Shown in pieces: positions 32,894-41,540 of a DNA stretch of 64,000 bases. The stretch spans positions 992,001 through 1,056,000 of the forward strand of contig NZ_RQJW01000003.1 of NCBI RefSeq assembly GCF_004028635.1, written 5' to 3'. Within the stretch, counting starts at the first letter, position 1. Every line of letters begins with the position of its first letter. The DNA comes from Streptomyces cyaneus (GTDB lineage: Bacteria; Actinomycetota; Actinomycetes; Streptomycetales; Streptomycetaceae). The translations under genes were made by a program, and so were the position numbers. Under the pieces are notes generated by a model, which worked only from the letters and a program-made list of their open reading frames with translations, did no database searches and was not told the DNA's origin.

Positions 32894-33120
32894 GCACGAC
32901 GACCTCCGGCGAACCCCGCCGGGACGCGCGGCCTCCGCCGAGTCCGGTACGCCCGTAGGGGTTCACCGGAGCCGGGGACCCAACCGAAAATCGGGGTGAA
33001 TCGGCCCAACTGCCCTTCGGGGCCAGGGCCGTAGGGCACACCTTCCGGAACCGTCCGCCCGAACCCTCCCCCAGAGCATGAACGGCCTGGGGGGACCCCC
33101 ACCGCTAACTCGGTAGGCGG
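32894..33120 (+). ncRNA. ydaO/yuaA-type c-di-AMP riboswitch
   Basis: The 5' leader of the NlpC/P60-like gene carries the conserved blocks of the actinobacterial c-di-AMP riboswitch: CCGGCGAACC near 32907, GGGTGAATCGGCCC at 32994, GGGCCGTAGGG at 33026-33036, CCTTCCGG, and the closing GCTAACTCGGTAGGCGG at 33104-33120. The ribosome site GGAAGGAG follows at 33126. In Streptomyces such elements lie before cell-wall hydrolase genes and turn expression off at high c-di-AMP. The 5' boundary is approximate. A TAGGTT hexamer at 32876-32881 could be the promoter -10. Confidence 0.85.
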
Positions 33121-33143
33121 ATTACGGAAGGAGTACGTCGCCC

Positions 33144-34628
33144 ATGGCGCCGGAACGCACCGCACGTCCGGGGGCTTTGAGCCTCCCCGGCATGCGCAAT
33201 TCCGCACTCGCGTCGGCGGCCCTCACCTCGGTGGCACTGCTCGCCCAGACAGCCAACGCCGCCCCCTCCCTCGGGGACGAGACACCGAGCCGCGAGGAGG
33301 TCAGCCGACGGGTCAACTCCCTCTACGACCGGGCCGAGTCCGACACGGGAACCTTCAACGCCACCCGCGCCGCGACGACGGGACCACGCAAGCGTGCCGA
33401 CCGGCCGACGGACGCCGGACGCGCTGCGGCCGCCGCGGCCCCGGGCGACGAGGGCAGGCGCAGCGACCCCGCTCTCGACGACGTCGCCCGGCAGTGGTTC
33501 GACATGGCCCGCTCGAAGCTGGGCCCGACTGTTCCGGCAGCGCTGCCCGCCGCCAGAATGCCGGAGCGCCCAGCTGAGACGCGGCGCGCCCGCCCGGCCG
33601 AGCGTGCGGGGGAAGGTCTCGCCGACCGTGGACGGGAGGCGTCCGGCCGCACCGCGCTGGAGTTGCCCGCCGCGCCGGTCGCCGAGCTGACGTCCGGCCC
33701 GGCCACGGGGGCGGCTCCCGTGGCGGAGCTGACCGCAGGCCCGATCGCCGCCCTGCCGGCTGCCTCGGAGGCACCGCAGGAGACCACGCGGACCGACTGG
33801 AGCACCCAGTCGGCCCTCGCCCTGCCCGCCCCGACCACCGCACCGGCACTCGAACCGGCGACCGTAGCGGCGCTCGAACCGGAGGCCGATCCGCAGCAGC
33901 GGGCCTCCCTTCGGGCCGCCAAGGAGCAGAACCAGCGCAAGCTCACCAAGGCACGGGAGTTGCTGTCCCCGTACACCGCGCGGCAGAGCACGCCGCTCGC
34001 GGCGATCGGGACCCTGCCCACCGCGGACACGTGGAGTGCTCCGCCGACCGAGGTCCAGCCCTCGGCCGAGGCGCAGTGGCAGGCACTGCAAGCGCAATCC
34101 GCAGCCGACCTCACCACGGTCCCGCCCGGCACGGCGGCCCGGCCCACCACGACGGGCCCCGCCGTCGACGCCCTCGCGAGCGTCCACACCTTCACGGGCC
34201 TCGACACCCCCGCGGCCGGCGCCACCGGCCAGGCCCTCGACCTGGGCACCGCCCTCACCTCGACGGCGCCGCAGGACACGCGAGCCGTGCGGGCCCTGGA
34301 CTTCGCCCGCGCCCAGTTGGGCAAGCCCTGCGTCTGGGGCACGACGGGCCCGGGCGCCTACGACGGTCCCGGCCTCACCCAGGCCGCCTGGAAGGCCGCC
34401 GGCATCACACTCCCCCGCACTGCACAGGAGCAGGCGACCGCCGGCCAGGGAATCGCCCTCCCCTACCTCGAACCCGGCGACCTGGTCCTCTTCCACATCG
34501 GTCACGTCGGTATCTACTCCGGAAACGGCATGATGATCCACGCCCCTGGGCCCGGGGCAGCCATCCGCGAGGAGTCGATCCACTACGCGGGGGAGTCGGC
34601 GATCCACAGCGCGATACGACCTGCCTGA
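33144..34628 (+). CDS. secreted NlpC/P60-like protein lacking the usual catalytic Cys
   Basis: A 494-aa exported protein. A signal peptide ends near NSALASAALTSVALLAQTANA (split around residue 37), followed by ~330 residues of Ala/Pro/Thr-rich linker with a short helical part (RASLRAAKEQNQRKLTKARE). The C-terminal ~120 residues match an NlpC/P60 domain: ALDFARAQLGKPCVWGTTGP, then GLTQAAWKAAGITLPRTAQE, then GDLVLFHIGHVGIYSGNGMM. The expected DCSGL nucleophile motif reads DGPGL, with Gly408 in place of Cys; the only nearby Cys is Cys396 in GKPCVWG. The His of HIGHVGIY is kept. The ATG at 33144 has GGAAGGAG upstream. Riboswitch control suggests a cell-wall role, but activity is doubtful. Confidence 0.85.
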   Translation: MAPERTARPGALSLPGMRNSALASAALTSVALLAQTANAAPSLGDETPSREEVSRRVNSLYDRAESDTGTFNATRAATTGPRKRADRPTDAGRAAAAAAPGDEGRRSDPALDDVARQWFDMARSKLGPTVPAALPAARMPERPAETRRARPAERAGEGLADRGREASGRTALELPAAPVAELTSGPATGAAPVAELTAGPIAALPAASEAPQETTRTDWSTQSALALPAPTTAPALEPATVAALEPEADPQQRASLRAAKEQNQRKLTKARELLSPYTARQSTPLAAIGTLPTADTWSAPPTEVQPSAEAQWQALQAQSAADLTTVPPGTAARPTTTGPAVDALASVHTFTGLDTPAAGATGQALDLGTALTSTAPQDTRAVRALDFARAQLGKPCVWGTTGPGAYDGPGLTQAAWKAAGITLPRTAQEQATAGQGIALPYLEPGDLVLFHIGHVGIYSGNGMMIHAPGPGAAIREESIHYAGESAIHSAIRPA

Positions 34629-34650
34629 GCCGTCCGTTCGCCGCCAACGA

Positions 34651-34676
34651 CCCCGTCTCCCGCGAGGCGGGGTTTT
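34651..34676 (+). terminator. rho-independent-type terminator after the NlpC/P60-like gene
   Basis: CCCCGTCTC - CCGC - GAGGCGGGG hairpin (one T-G wobble pair) followed by TTTTT at 34673-34677, about 25 bp after the stop codon. Confidence 0.8.
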
Positions 34677-34730
34677 TGGCGCACCCGTTTTGGCGCACCC
34701 GTTTTTGACGCACCCGTCTTGATGCCCCCT
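34673..34730 (+). repeat. short tandem repeats of a 14-15 bp unit
   Basis: Three tandem copies of a unit close to GGCGCACCCGTTTT (second copy with one extra T, third with GACGCACCCGTCTT), then a degenerate GATGCCCCCTTG. They begin at the terminator U-tract. They may reflect slippage next to the terminator; no function is evident. Confidence 0.6.
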
Positions 34731-34767
34731 TGCACCTCGGCTTTGTCGATACGTCCTGACAAACCCA

Positions 34768-34796
34768 TTGACATCACCTGCGAGCAGCCGCATAGT
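34768..34796 (+). promoter_or_regulatory. candidate promoter of the orphan sugar-binding protein gene
   Basis: TTGACA at 34768-34773, 17-bp spacer, CATAGT at 34791-34796. The LacI-type operator begins 8 bp later, covering the expected transcription start. Confidence 0.65.
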
Positions 34797-34803
34797 ACCT
34801 GCC

Positions 34804-34819
34804 ACTAGAGCGCGCTAGT
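34804..34819. promoter_or_regulatory. LacI-type operator, copy 1
   Basis: ACTAGAGCGCGCTAGT, matching its reverse complement at 14 of 16 positions. The identical 16-mer recurs at 37120-37135, also directly downstream of a TTGACA promoter. The convergent LacI gene between them is the obvious regulator. Confidence 0.75.
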
Positions 34820-34911
34820 GAAGCGCTCCAGTCGGTATCCAACGGGCGGTACCCGTGAACCTCCCCCCACCTGAGAACCCGCCCCGACCAGCACAGCGAG
34901 GTGCATGGGAC

Positions 34912-35916
34912 ATGCGCAGACACCATCGAGCCGCGACACTGACCGCTGCCGCTCTGGCCGCCGGCCTCTTCGCCGCGGGTTGCTCCAGCAGCTCCGGCGG
35001 GAAGGCGTCCGAGGAGGGCTCCGGGGACGCTTCGGCGGGCAAGGCCACCACGCCCCGGATGACCGTGGCCATGATCACCCACGCGGCCCCCGGTGACACC
35101 TTCTGGGACCTGATCCGCAAGGGGGCCGAAGCCGCCGCCGCGAAGGACAACGTCAAGCTCGTCTACTCCAGCGACCCCAGCGCGGGCAACCAGGCCAACC
35201 TGGTGCAGAACGCCATCGACCAGAAGGTCGACGGCATCGCCCTCACCGCGGCCAAGCCGAGCGCCATGAAGGCGGTGGTGGCCAAGGCCACGTCGGCCGG
35301 CATCCCGGTCGTCGGCTTCAACTCCGGCCTGGACAACTGGAAGGACCTCGGCATGCTCGAGTACTTCGGGCAGGACGAGAACATCGCCGGTGAGGCCTTC
35401 GGTGAGCGGCTCAACGACACGGGCGCCAAGCACGCCCTCTGCGTCATCCAGGAGCAGGGCCATGTCGCACTGGAGGCCCGCTGTGCCGGTCTGAAGAAGG
35501 GGTTCAAGGGCAAGACGGACATCCTCTACGTCAACGGCACCGACATGCCGTCCGTGAAGTCGACGATCACCGCCAAGCTCCAGCAGGACTCCTCCATCGA
35601 CCAGGTGGTCACCCTAGGAGCGCCGTTCGCGCTGACCGCGGTGCAGTCGGTGGCCGACACGGGCGGCAAGGCCAAGGTCGCTACCTTCGACCTCAACAAG
35701 GAGCTGGTCACGGCCGTCCAGGACGGCAAGGTCGAGTTCGCCGTCGACCAACAGCCCTACCTTCAGGGCTACTTGGCGGTCGACTCGCTGTGGCTGTACA
35801 AGACCAACGGAAACTTCAGCGGCGGCGGCACCGCTCCGGTGCTGACCGGGCCCGCGTTCATCACCAAGGACAACGTCGACGCGGTCGCGGAGTTCGCGGC
35901 CAAGGGCACGCGCTAG
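34912..35916 (+). CDS. sugar-binding lipoprotein (Peripla_BP_4/ribose type), orphan of its ABC permease and ATPase
   Basis: A 334-aa substrate-binding protein. Residues 1-24 are a lipoprotein signal, LTAAALAAGLFAAGC, with Cys24 as lipid anchor, then a Ser/Gly-rich spacer. The mature domain has VAMITHAAPGDTFWDLIRKG, NAIDQKVDGIALTAAKPSAM, and AGIPVVGFNSG, typical of ribose/inositol-type binding proteins. The ATG at 34912 gives a proper signal peptide with GAGG ten bases upstream; the frame also opens at GTG 34855 without a signal. No permease or ATPase gene of the matching class is present up to 41501; transport in the cluster is by an MFS porter. It may feed a transporter encoded elsewhere or act as a sensor. 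Its operator places it in the LacI regulon. Confidence 0.87.
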   Translation: MRRHHRAATLTAAALAAGLFAAGCSSSSGGKASEEGSGDASAGKATTPRMTVAMITHAAPGDTFWDLIRKGAEAAAAKDNVKLVYSSDPSAGNQANLVQNAIDQKVDGIALTAAKPSAMKAVVAKATSAGIPVVGFNSGLDNWKDLGMLEYFGQDENIAGEAFGERLNDTGAKHALCVIQEQGHVALEARCAGLKKGFKGKTDILYVNGTDMPSVKSTITAKLQQDSSIDQVVTLGAPFALTAVQSVADTGGKAKVATFDLNKELVTAVQDGKVEFAVDQQPYLQGYLAVDSLWLYKTNGNFSGGGTAPVLTGPAFITKDNVDAVAEFAAKGTR

Positions 35917-35936
35917 GCGCGCACCTGGACAGGCGG

Positions 35937-35970
35937 GGTCGGCCGTGGCCGCGACGGGGCGCGGCCGACC
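35937..35970. terminator. inverted repeat between convergent genes, probable bidirectional terminator
   Basis: Perfect 9-bp arms GGTCGGCCG (35937-35945) and CGGCCGACC (35962-35970) in the 67-bp gap between the binding-protein stop and the LacI stop. There is no U-tract, as is common for GC-rich actinomycete terminators. Confidence 0.55.
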
Positions 35971-35983
35971 TCGCCGCTGTTCG

Positions 35984-37030
35984 TCATCGGGCCGGTTCCT
36001 GCGGGGCCGGCCCGCTTGTGCCCCGGATGACGAGCTTGGGGTCCAGGACGGCCTCGCGGGGCTCCAGTTCCGGGTTCTCCAGCCGGTCCACCGCGAAGCG
36101 GACCGCGTTCTCGGCCATGAGGACCGCGTCCTGGCGGACGGTGGTGAGGCCGATCGGCATCAGGTGGGAGAGATGACTGTCGTCGTAGCCGACCACGGAC
36201 ATGTCGCGCGGGACCTCGACTCCCGCCCGGGTCAGGGTCATCAACAGGCCCATCGCACAGCGGTCGTTGCCCGCGAGGACCGCCGTCGGCAGGGGCAGCC
36301 CCCGGTCGCGCTCGGCCAGCAGCAGGCGACCTGTCTCGATGCCCGACTCCTCGGTGTGCGCGCCGGGGATGACCCGCTGCTCGGCCTCCAGCCTGTGCCT
36401 GCGCATCGCGGCCCGGTACGCGCGCCGCCGCTCGGCCGAGCCGGGGCCGCGCCCGCCGTCGATGTGCACGATGCGGCGGTGGCCCAGTTCCACGAGATGG
36501 TCCATGGCCTGACGCACGCCCTTGCCCTCGGCGCTGTGCACGAAGTCCACGCGGGCACCTGGGGCGCGACGGGCCACCGAGACGGTCGCCGCACGGTGCC
36601 CGAGTTCGTCGAGGTAGGCCGGCTCGGCGTCGGGGGCGAGCAGGATCAGCCCCTCGCACCGGTGGCTGAGCAGAGCCTCGATCGCCTTGGCCTCGCCGCG
36701 GCCCGGGGTGGTTCCGGAGAGCAGCACGTCGTAGCCGAGCCGTTCGGCCTCCGGGTAGATGCCCTCGATGAGGTCCGTGTGGAAGATCTGGTGCACGATG
36801 AACATCACGCCGAGCGTGCGGCTGCGGCCACGCGCGAGCAGTCGCGCCGCGCTGTCGGGTCGGTAGCCGATCTCGTCGGCGACCCGCAGGACCCGCTCAC
36901 GGGTCTCCTGGCTCGCACCCGGCTGGTTGCGGAAGATGATCGAGACGAGCGCTCGGGACACGCCCGCCTTCCCGGCGACGTCCGCCATCGTGGGCCGTTG
37001 CCTGCCCGATGCATCCACCTGTGAACCCAC
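35984..37030 (-). CDS. LacI family transcriptional repressor
   Basis: A 348-aa regulator. The helix-turn-helix lies at residues ~14-40 (TMADVAGKAGVSRALVSIIF, continuing into SQETRERVLRVADEIGY). The effector domain follows, with RSRTLGVMFIVHQIF, MDHLVELGHRRIVHIDGG, PTAVLAGNDRCAMG and DMSVVGYDDSHLSHL. The GTG at 37030 is used here; a GTG at 37018 or the ATG in TMADV (36988) are possible since the ribosome site is not clear. The gene is divergent from the catabolic operon and convergent with the binding protein gene, and identical 16-bp palindromes lie before both targets. The inducer is probably an inositol or similar polyol metabolite, inferred from the regulated genes. Confidence 0.92.
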   Translation of the reverse strand: MGSQVDASGRQRPTMADVAGKAGVSRALVSIIFRNQPGASQETRERVLRVADEIGYRPDSAARLLARGRSRTLGVMFIVHQIFHTDLIEGIYPEAERLGYDVLLSGTTPGRGEAKAIEALLSHRCEGLILLAPDAEPAYLDELGHRAATVSVARRAPGARVDFVHSAEGKGVRQAMDHLVELGHRRIVHIDGGRGPGSAERRRAYRAAMRRHRLEAEQRVIPGAHTEESGIETGRLLLAERDRGLPLPTAVLAGNDRCAMGLLMTLTRAGVEVPRDMSVVGYDDSHLSHLMPIGLTTVRQDAVLMAENAVRFAVDRLENPELEPREAVLDPKLVIRGTSGPAPQEPAR

Positions 37031-37083
37031 CCTTCGACGCGGATCACCTTAGCCGGGTCCCGAAATCTCCTGGCAACAAGCTA

Positions 37084-37113
37084 TTGACATGACATTTGGA
37101 CCAGGGTCATCGT
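37084..37113 (+). promoter_or_regulatory. candidate promoter of the inositol-like catabolic operon
   Basis: TTGACA at 37084-37089 and CATCGT at 37108-37113 (18-bp spacer), with the LacI-type operator starting 7 bp further on. The TATTGACATGA context resembles the CATTGACATCA around the other LacI-regulated promoter. Confidence 0.55.
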
Positions 37114-37119
37114 ACTCGC

Positions 37120-37135
37120 ACTAGAGCGCGCTAGT
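37120..37135. promoter_or_regulatory. LacI-type operator, copy 2
   Basis: ACTAGAGCGCGCTAGT, identical to 34804-34819. It lies in the 169-bp gap between the LacI start and the isomerase start, so it can control the operon and the repressor gene itself. A partial half-site, AGAGCGCGA, follows directly. Confidence 0.78.
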
Positions 37136-37199
37136 AGAGCGCGACAGATGATCTGTGGATACGTCCCCTGACGCCCGTCCCCTCCCCGAAGGACATGTC

Positions 37200-38159
37200 A
37201 TGGCAACGGCGCCAACCTCGCTCCGCACCACCGCGGGCAACCTGTGCCTGGGCTCGGCCCCCGACTCCTGGGGTGTCTGGTTCCCCGAGGACGACCAGCA
37301 GGTCCCGTACACCCGCTTCCTCGACGAGCTGGCCCGGGCGGGTTACCGGTGGCTGGAGCTCGGGCCGTACGGCTACCTCCCCACCGACCCTGCCGTCCTC
37401 GCCGAGGAACTCGCCGTGCGCGATCTCAAGGTCTCCGGTGGCACCGCCTTCGGCGCTCTGCACCGGCCCGAGGCATGGGACGGGATGCTCGCCCATGTCC
37501 GCCAGGTCGCGGAGCTGACCGCCGCCGCGGGCGCCCGTCACCTCGTCCTCATCCCGCCCATGTACCGGGACGAGAAGACCGGCGCGTTCACCGAGTCGCC
37601 GGAGCTGACCGCCGAGCAGTGGGCGGGCTTCGGCAAGGCCGCCGACCGGCTCGGCAAACTGCTCCTCGACGAGTACGACGTACGCCTCGTCGTGCACCCG
37701 CACGCCGACAGCCACATCCAGACCCAGCCGGAGATCGAGCGCCTCCTCAACGAGTCCGACTCCCGCTACACCAACCTGTGCCTGGACACCGGGCACGTCG
37801 CCTACGGCGGCGGCGACAACATCGATCTGATCCGGCGCTTCGGCGAGCGCGTCGGGTACGTGCACATCAAGCAGATGGACCCGCGGATCCTCGCCCAGGT
37901 CGCCGCGGAGGACCTGTCGTTCGGCGAGGCCGTCAAGCGCGGCGTGTGCGTCTCGCCCCCGGCCGGCGTGCCCAAGCCGGCCGATGTGGTGGCCGAGCTC
38001 GCCCAGCTGGACGCCGAGTTGTTCGTGATCGTCGAGCAGGACCTGTACCCCTGCGCACCGGACGTACCGCTCCCGATCGCCGTGAGTACCCGTGAGCACC
38101 TGGCGGGCTGCGGCCTGACGGGTACCCGGCGCCCGACGTTCACGACTCTCGACCGGTGA
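37200..38159 (+). CDS. sugar isomerase/epimerase TIM-barrel protein, IolE-like
   Basis: A 319-aa xylose-isomerase-like TIM barrel. The N-terminus LCLGSAPDSWGVWFPEDDQQ is the pattern I associate with inosose dehydratase (IolE) and its relatives. Metal-ligand type segments are VVHPHADSHIQTQPEIERLL, LCLDTGHVAYGGGDNIDLI and YVHIKQMDPRIL, and the terminal FVIVEQDLYP. It probably acts on a keto-inositol or similar cyclic polyol. The ATG at 37200 has GAAGGA eight bases upstream; an upstream GTG at 37155 is less likely. It is the first gene of a five-part polyol unit, and the MFS gene follows by 11 bp. Confidence 0.82.
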   Translation: MATAPTSLRTTAGNLCLGSAPDSWGVWFPEDDQQVPYTRFLDELARAGYRWLELGPYGYLPTDPAVLAEELAVRDLKVSGGTAFGALHRPEAWDGMLAHVRQVAELTAAAGARHLVLIPPMYRDEKTGAFTESPELTAEQWAGFGKAADRLGKLLLDEYDVRLVVHPHADSHIQTQPEIERLLNESDSRYTNLCLDTGHVAYGGGDNIDLIRRFGERVGYVHIKQMDPRILAQVAAEDLSFGEAVKRGVCVSPPAGVPKPADVVAELAQLDAELFVIVEQDLYPCAPDVPLPIAVSTREHLAGCGLTGTRRPTFTTLDR

Positions 38160-38170
38160 GGAGACGGCCC

Positions 38171-39595
38171 ATGGACGTCAAGGAAGACGCGGCACAGACC
38201 CCCGCCCCCGTCACGGACGACGCCCCGCCGGCGGTCTCCCGCAGGCTGCGGCTCATCACCGTCATCGCCACCTTCGGCGGACTGCTCTTCGGCTACGACA
38301 CCGGCGTCATCAACGGCGCCCTGCCCTACATGACCGACGATCTGGGCCTGACCGCGGTCACCGAGGGCATGGTCACCAGCTCGCTCCTCCTCGGTGCCGC
38401 GCTGGGCGCGGTGGTCGGCGGCCGGCTGTCGGACGCGCGCGGACGGCGCCGTACGATCCTCACCCTCGCGGTGCTCTTCTTCGTCGGCGCGCTCGGCTGC
38501 ACGCTGGCGCCGACGACCGCGGTCATGGTCGTCGCCCGGTTCGTGCTCGGCCTCGCGGTCGGTGGCGCCTCGGTGACCGTGCCGGTCTATCTCGCGGAGG
38601 TCTCCCCCGCCGAGCGGCGCGGCGCGCTGGTCACCCGTAACGAACTCATGATCGTCAGCGGCCAGTTGCTGGCGTTCACCTCCAACGCGATCATCGCGCA
38701 GGTGGGCGGGGAGTCCGGCGGGGTGTGGCGCTGGATGCTGGTGATCGCCACCGTTCCGGCGGTCGTGCTCTGGTTCGGCATGCTCGTCATGCCGGAGAGC
38801 CCGCGCTGGCTGGCCTCCCAGACCCGCTTCACCGAGGCCCTGGACGTGCTCAAGCAGGTCAGGTCCCGGCAACGCGCCGAGGCCGAACTCGCGGAGGTGT
38901 CCGCGCTCGCCGTCAAGGAGGAGCAGGAGAAGCTCGGCGGCTGGCAGGACATGAAGTCCACCCCGTGGATACGCAAGCTCATGTTCATCGGCTTCGGCAT
39001 CGCCATCGTGCAGCAGATCACCGGCGTCAACACGATCATGTACTACGGCACCCAGATCCTCACCGACGCCGGCTTCGCCTCGGACAGCGCGCTCACGGCG
39101 AACATCGCCAACGGCGTGATCTCGGTGCTGGCCACCTTCGTCGGCATCTGGCTGCTCGGCCGCGTCAACCGCCGCCCGATGCTGATGGTCGGCCAACTCG
39201 GCACCACCGTCGCCCTGTTGCTGATCGGCGTCTTCTCCCTGGTGCTGCCGTCCGGTGACGGCCGGGCTTACGCCGTGCTCGCCATGACCGTCACCTTCCT
39301 CGCCTTCCAGCAGGGCGCGATCTCGCCGGTGACCTGGCTGATGCTGTCGGAGATCTTCCCGATGCGGATGCGCGGCTTCGGCATGGGTGTCGCGGCCGTG
39401 GTGCTGTGGCTGACCAACTTCGTGATCGGGCTGGTCTTCCCGTCGCTGGTCTCCGGCATCGGGATCTCCAACACCTTCTTCCTGTTCGTGGTGGCGGGTG
39501 TCTTCTCGCTCGCTTTCGTGAGGCGCTACGTCCCTGAGACGAAGGGCCGCTCGCTGGAAACCCTCGAGGCGGAGCTCAAGGCCCGCTTCTCCTGA
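38171..39595 (+). CDS. MFS sugar-porter family transporter (myo-inositol-like)
   Basis: A 474-aa major facilitator of the sugar porter family, about 12 membrane segments. It has [33 protein letters not shown] (cytoplasmic A motif), [35 protein letters not shown], and the C-terminal [15 protein letters not shown]. These are the standard signatures of the GLUT/XylE/IolT group; proton-coupled inositol uptake is likely from its neighbours. The ATG at 38171 has GAGGAG seven bases upstream. The frame opens 15 bases earlier without a ribosome site. Substrate is inferred. Confidence 0.9.
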   Translation: MDVKEDAAQTPAPVTDDAPPAVSRRLRLITVIATFGGLLFGYDTGVINGALPYMTDDLGLTAVTEGMVTSSLLLGAALGAVVGGRLSDARGRRRTILTLAVLFFVGALGCTLAPTTAVMVVARFVLGLAVGGASVTVPVYLAEVSPAERRGALVTRNELMIVSGQLLAFTSNAIIAQVGGESGGVWRWMLVIATVPAVVLWFGMLVMPESPRWLASQTRFTEALDVLKQVRSRQRAEAELAEVSALAVKEEQEKLGGWQDMKSTPWIRKLMFIGFGIAIVQQITGVNTIMYYGTQILTDAGFASDSALTANIANGVISVLATFVGIWLLGRVNRRPMLMVGQLGTTVALLLIGVFSLVLPSGDGRAYAVLAMTVTFLAFQQGAISPVTWLMLSEIFPMRMRGFGMGVAAVVLWLTNFVIGLVFPSLVSGIGISNTFFLFVVAGVFSLAFVRRYVPETKGRSLETLEAELKARFS

Positions 39596-39621
39596 ACCGC
39601 ACGTTCTCGAAAGGAAGTCCC

Positions 39622-40638
39622 ATGACTGTGCGTGTAGGTGTCATAGGCGTCGGCTGGATCGGCCAGGAACACATACGGCGCCTCACCGAGGTCGTGACCG
39701 GAGCCGAGGTCACCGCGGTCACCGACATCGACGCCGCGCGTGCCGAGGAGGCGGCGAGCAGGGTCGGCGCCCGAGCGGTCGCGAACGGTGCCGAGCTGAT
39801 CGCGGCGGACGACGTCGATGCCGTCCTCGTGACCTCCTGGGGCCCCACCCACGCCGAACACGTGCTGAACGCCGTCGCCGCCGGCAAGCCCGTCTTCTGC
39901 GAGAAGCCGCTCGCCACGACGGCCGAGGACTGTCTGAGGATCGTCGAGGCCGAAATGGCGCACGGCCGCCGCCTGGTCCAGGTCGGCTTCATGCGCCGCT
40001 ACGACGCCGGCTACCGGAAGATGAAGCAGGTCATCGACTCCGGTCGCATCGGTGAGCCGCTGATCGTGCACTGCGCCCACCGCAACCCGACCGTCCCGGA
40101 GTCCTACACGTCCTCCATGGCCGCCCTGGACACGGCGGTGCACGAGGTGGACGTGCTGCGCTGGCTGCTCGACGACGAGATCGTCTCCACCCAGGTGGTC
40201 ACCCCGCGCGCCACGAGCAAGCGGTTCGCCCATCTCAAGGATCCGCAGATCATGCTCTTCGAGACCGCCAAGGGCGTGCGTATCGACCTGGAGGTCTTCG
40301 TCAACTGCCAGTACGGCTACGACATCCAGTGCGAGGCGGTCGGCGAGGAGGGGCTGGTCCGGCTGCCCGACCCGGCCTCGGTCGGCCTGCGCAGCGCGGG
40401 GCGGCACAGCACGGAGGTGCCCACGGACTGGGTGGGCCGCTTCGCGGACGCTTTCGACACCGAGTTCCGCGAGTGGATCGCGGGCGTCGCCGCCGGCAGC
40501 GAACCCACCGGTCCCTCGGCGTGGGACGGCTATGCCGCCACCGTCATCACCAGCGCGACCGTCGAGGCCCTGGAGTCGGGCCGCGTCGTCGCCACCGACC
40601 TCAAGCCCCGCCCCGCGCTCTACGGAGGTGCCGCGTGA
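39622..40638 (+). CDS. Gfo/Idh/MocA oxidoreductase, inositol 2-dehydrogenase-like
   Basis: A 338-aa NAD(P)-dependent dehydrogenase. The Rossmann motif [17 protein letters not shown] is at the N-terminus; [17 protein letters not shown] holds the catalytic EKP Lys; and [20 protein letters not shown] carries the conserved Asp/His pair. [20 protein letters not shown] is typical of IolG-type enzymes, which oxidise myo-inositol to scyllo-inosose. The ATG at 39622 follows GAAAGGAAG. The stop overlaps the next start (GTGA). IolG is the best guess; related enzymes use scyllo-inositol or other sugars. Confidence 0.88.
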   Translation: MTVRVGVIGVGWIGQEHIRRLTEVVTGAEVTAVTDIDAARAEEAASRVGARAVANGAELIAADDVDAVLVTSWGPTHAEHVLNAVAAGKPVFCEKPLATTAEDCLRIVEAEMAHGRRLVQVGFMRRYDAGYRKMKQVIDSGRIGEPLIVHCAHRNPTVPESYTSSMAALDTAVHEVDVLRWLLDDEIVSTQVVTPRATSKRFAHLKDPQIMLFETAKGVRIDLEVFVNCQYGYDIQCEAVGEEGLVRLPDPASVGLRSAGRHSTEVPTDWVGRFADAFDTEFREWIAGVAAGSEPTGPSAWDGYAATVITSATVEALESGRVVATDLKPRPALYGGAA

Positions 40639-41501
40639 AGATCGCCCTCGACCCGTACATGTTCCGCGCGCTCCCCATCGACGAGATGGTGCGCACGGTC
40701 GCCGAACTCGGCTACGAATACATCGAGTTGTCGCCCCGCGACGACTTCATGCCGTTCTTCCTGCACCCGCGCGCCGACGACGAGCGGATCGCGGAGCTGA
40801 AGAACTCGCTGCGCACGCACGGCGTTCAGCTGTCTTCGGTACTGCCGCTGTACAAGTGGTCCTCACCGGACGAGACCGAGCGGCAGTCAGCCGTCCGCTA
40901 CTGGAAGCGGATGATCGAGATCGCCGCCGACCTCGAATGTCCGCTGATGAACTCGGAGTTCAACGGCCGCCCCGAGCGTGCCGCCGAGAGCGAGGCGGCC
41001 TTCTGGCGCTCGCTGGAGGAATTGCTCCCGGTGTTCGAGCGCGAAGGCATCGCTCTGAACCTGGAGGCGCACCCGGACGACTTCTGCGAGGAGAACACCC
41101 CCGCGGTCGACCTGGTCCGTGCGATCAACAAGCCGTGGGTGAACTACCTCTACTGCGCGCCGCACTCCTTCCACCTGTCGGGCGCGGACCCGAAGGCGGA
41201 CATCGCGGCGATGATGCGCTACGCCGGCGACAAGCTCCAGCACGTGCACATCGCGGACTCCTTCAACCACAAGGGCTCCTCCGGCCTGCGCTACATCCTC
41301 AACCCGCCCGGCACCCCGGCCCGTATCCACCAGCACCTGGACATCGGGCAGGGCGAGGTCGACTGGGACGCCTTCTTCGGCACCCTGCGCGAGCTGAACT
41401 TCGACGGCGTCGCAACGGCCTGCGTCTTCGCCTGGGAGGAACGGGCCAGGGAGTCCTCGGCATTCATGTTGGACCGCATCCGCAAGGAGCTGGCCGCGTA
41501 G
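40635..41501 (+). CDS. sugar phosphate isomerase/epimerase TIM-barrel protein (second)
   Basis: A 288-aa xylose-isomerase-like TIM barrel. Seen: [54 protein letters not shown] (metal-binding Glu/His), [12 protein letters not shown] and [20 protein letters not shown]. The final segment [11 protein letters not shown] is common in IolI/IolH-like and hydroxypyruvate-isomerase-like proteins. It starts at GTG 40635, overlapping the dehydrogenase stop, with ACGGAGG upstream. It likely acts after the dehydrogenase on a keto-polyol. The exact reaction is not determinable. It ends 40 bp from the convergent P450 gene. Confidence 0.83.
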   Translation: MKIALDPYMFRALPIDEMVRTVAELGYEYIELSPRDDFMPFFLHPRADDERIAELKNSLRTHGVQLSSVLPLYKWSSPDETERQSAVRYWKRMIEIAADLECPLMNSEFNGRPERAAESEAAFWRSLEELLPVFEREGIALNLEAHPDDFCEENTPAVDLVRAINKPWVNYLYCAPHSFHLSGADPKADIAAMMRYAGDKLQHVHIADSFNHKGSSGLRYILNPPGTPARIHQHLDIGQGEVDWDAFFGTLRELNFDGVATACVFAWEERARESSAFMLDRIRKELAA

Positions 41502-41540
41502 CGAGTAACAAGTAGCAAGTAGCCTGCCGCGTACGTACGT

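Noticed and set aside
34405..34777. Minus-strand short frames containing repeated RQKRVRQNGCAKN-like peptides
   Set aside because: They are created by the tandem DNA repeats and the terminator after the NlpC/P60-like gene.
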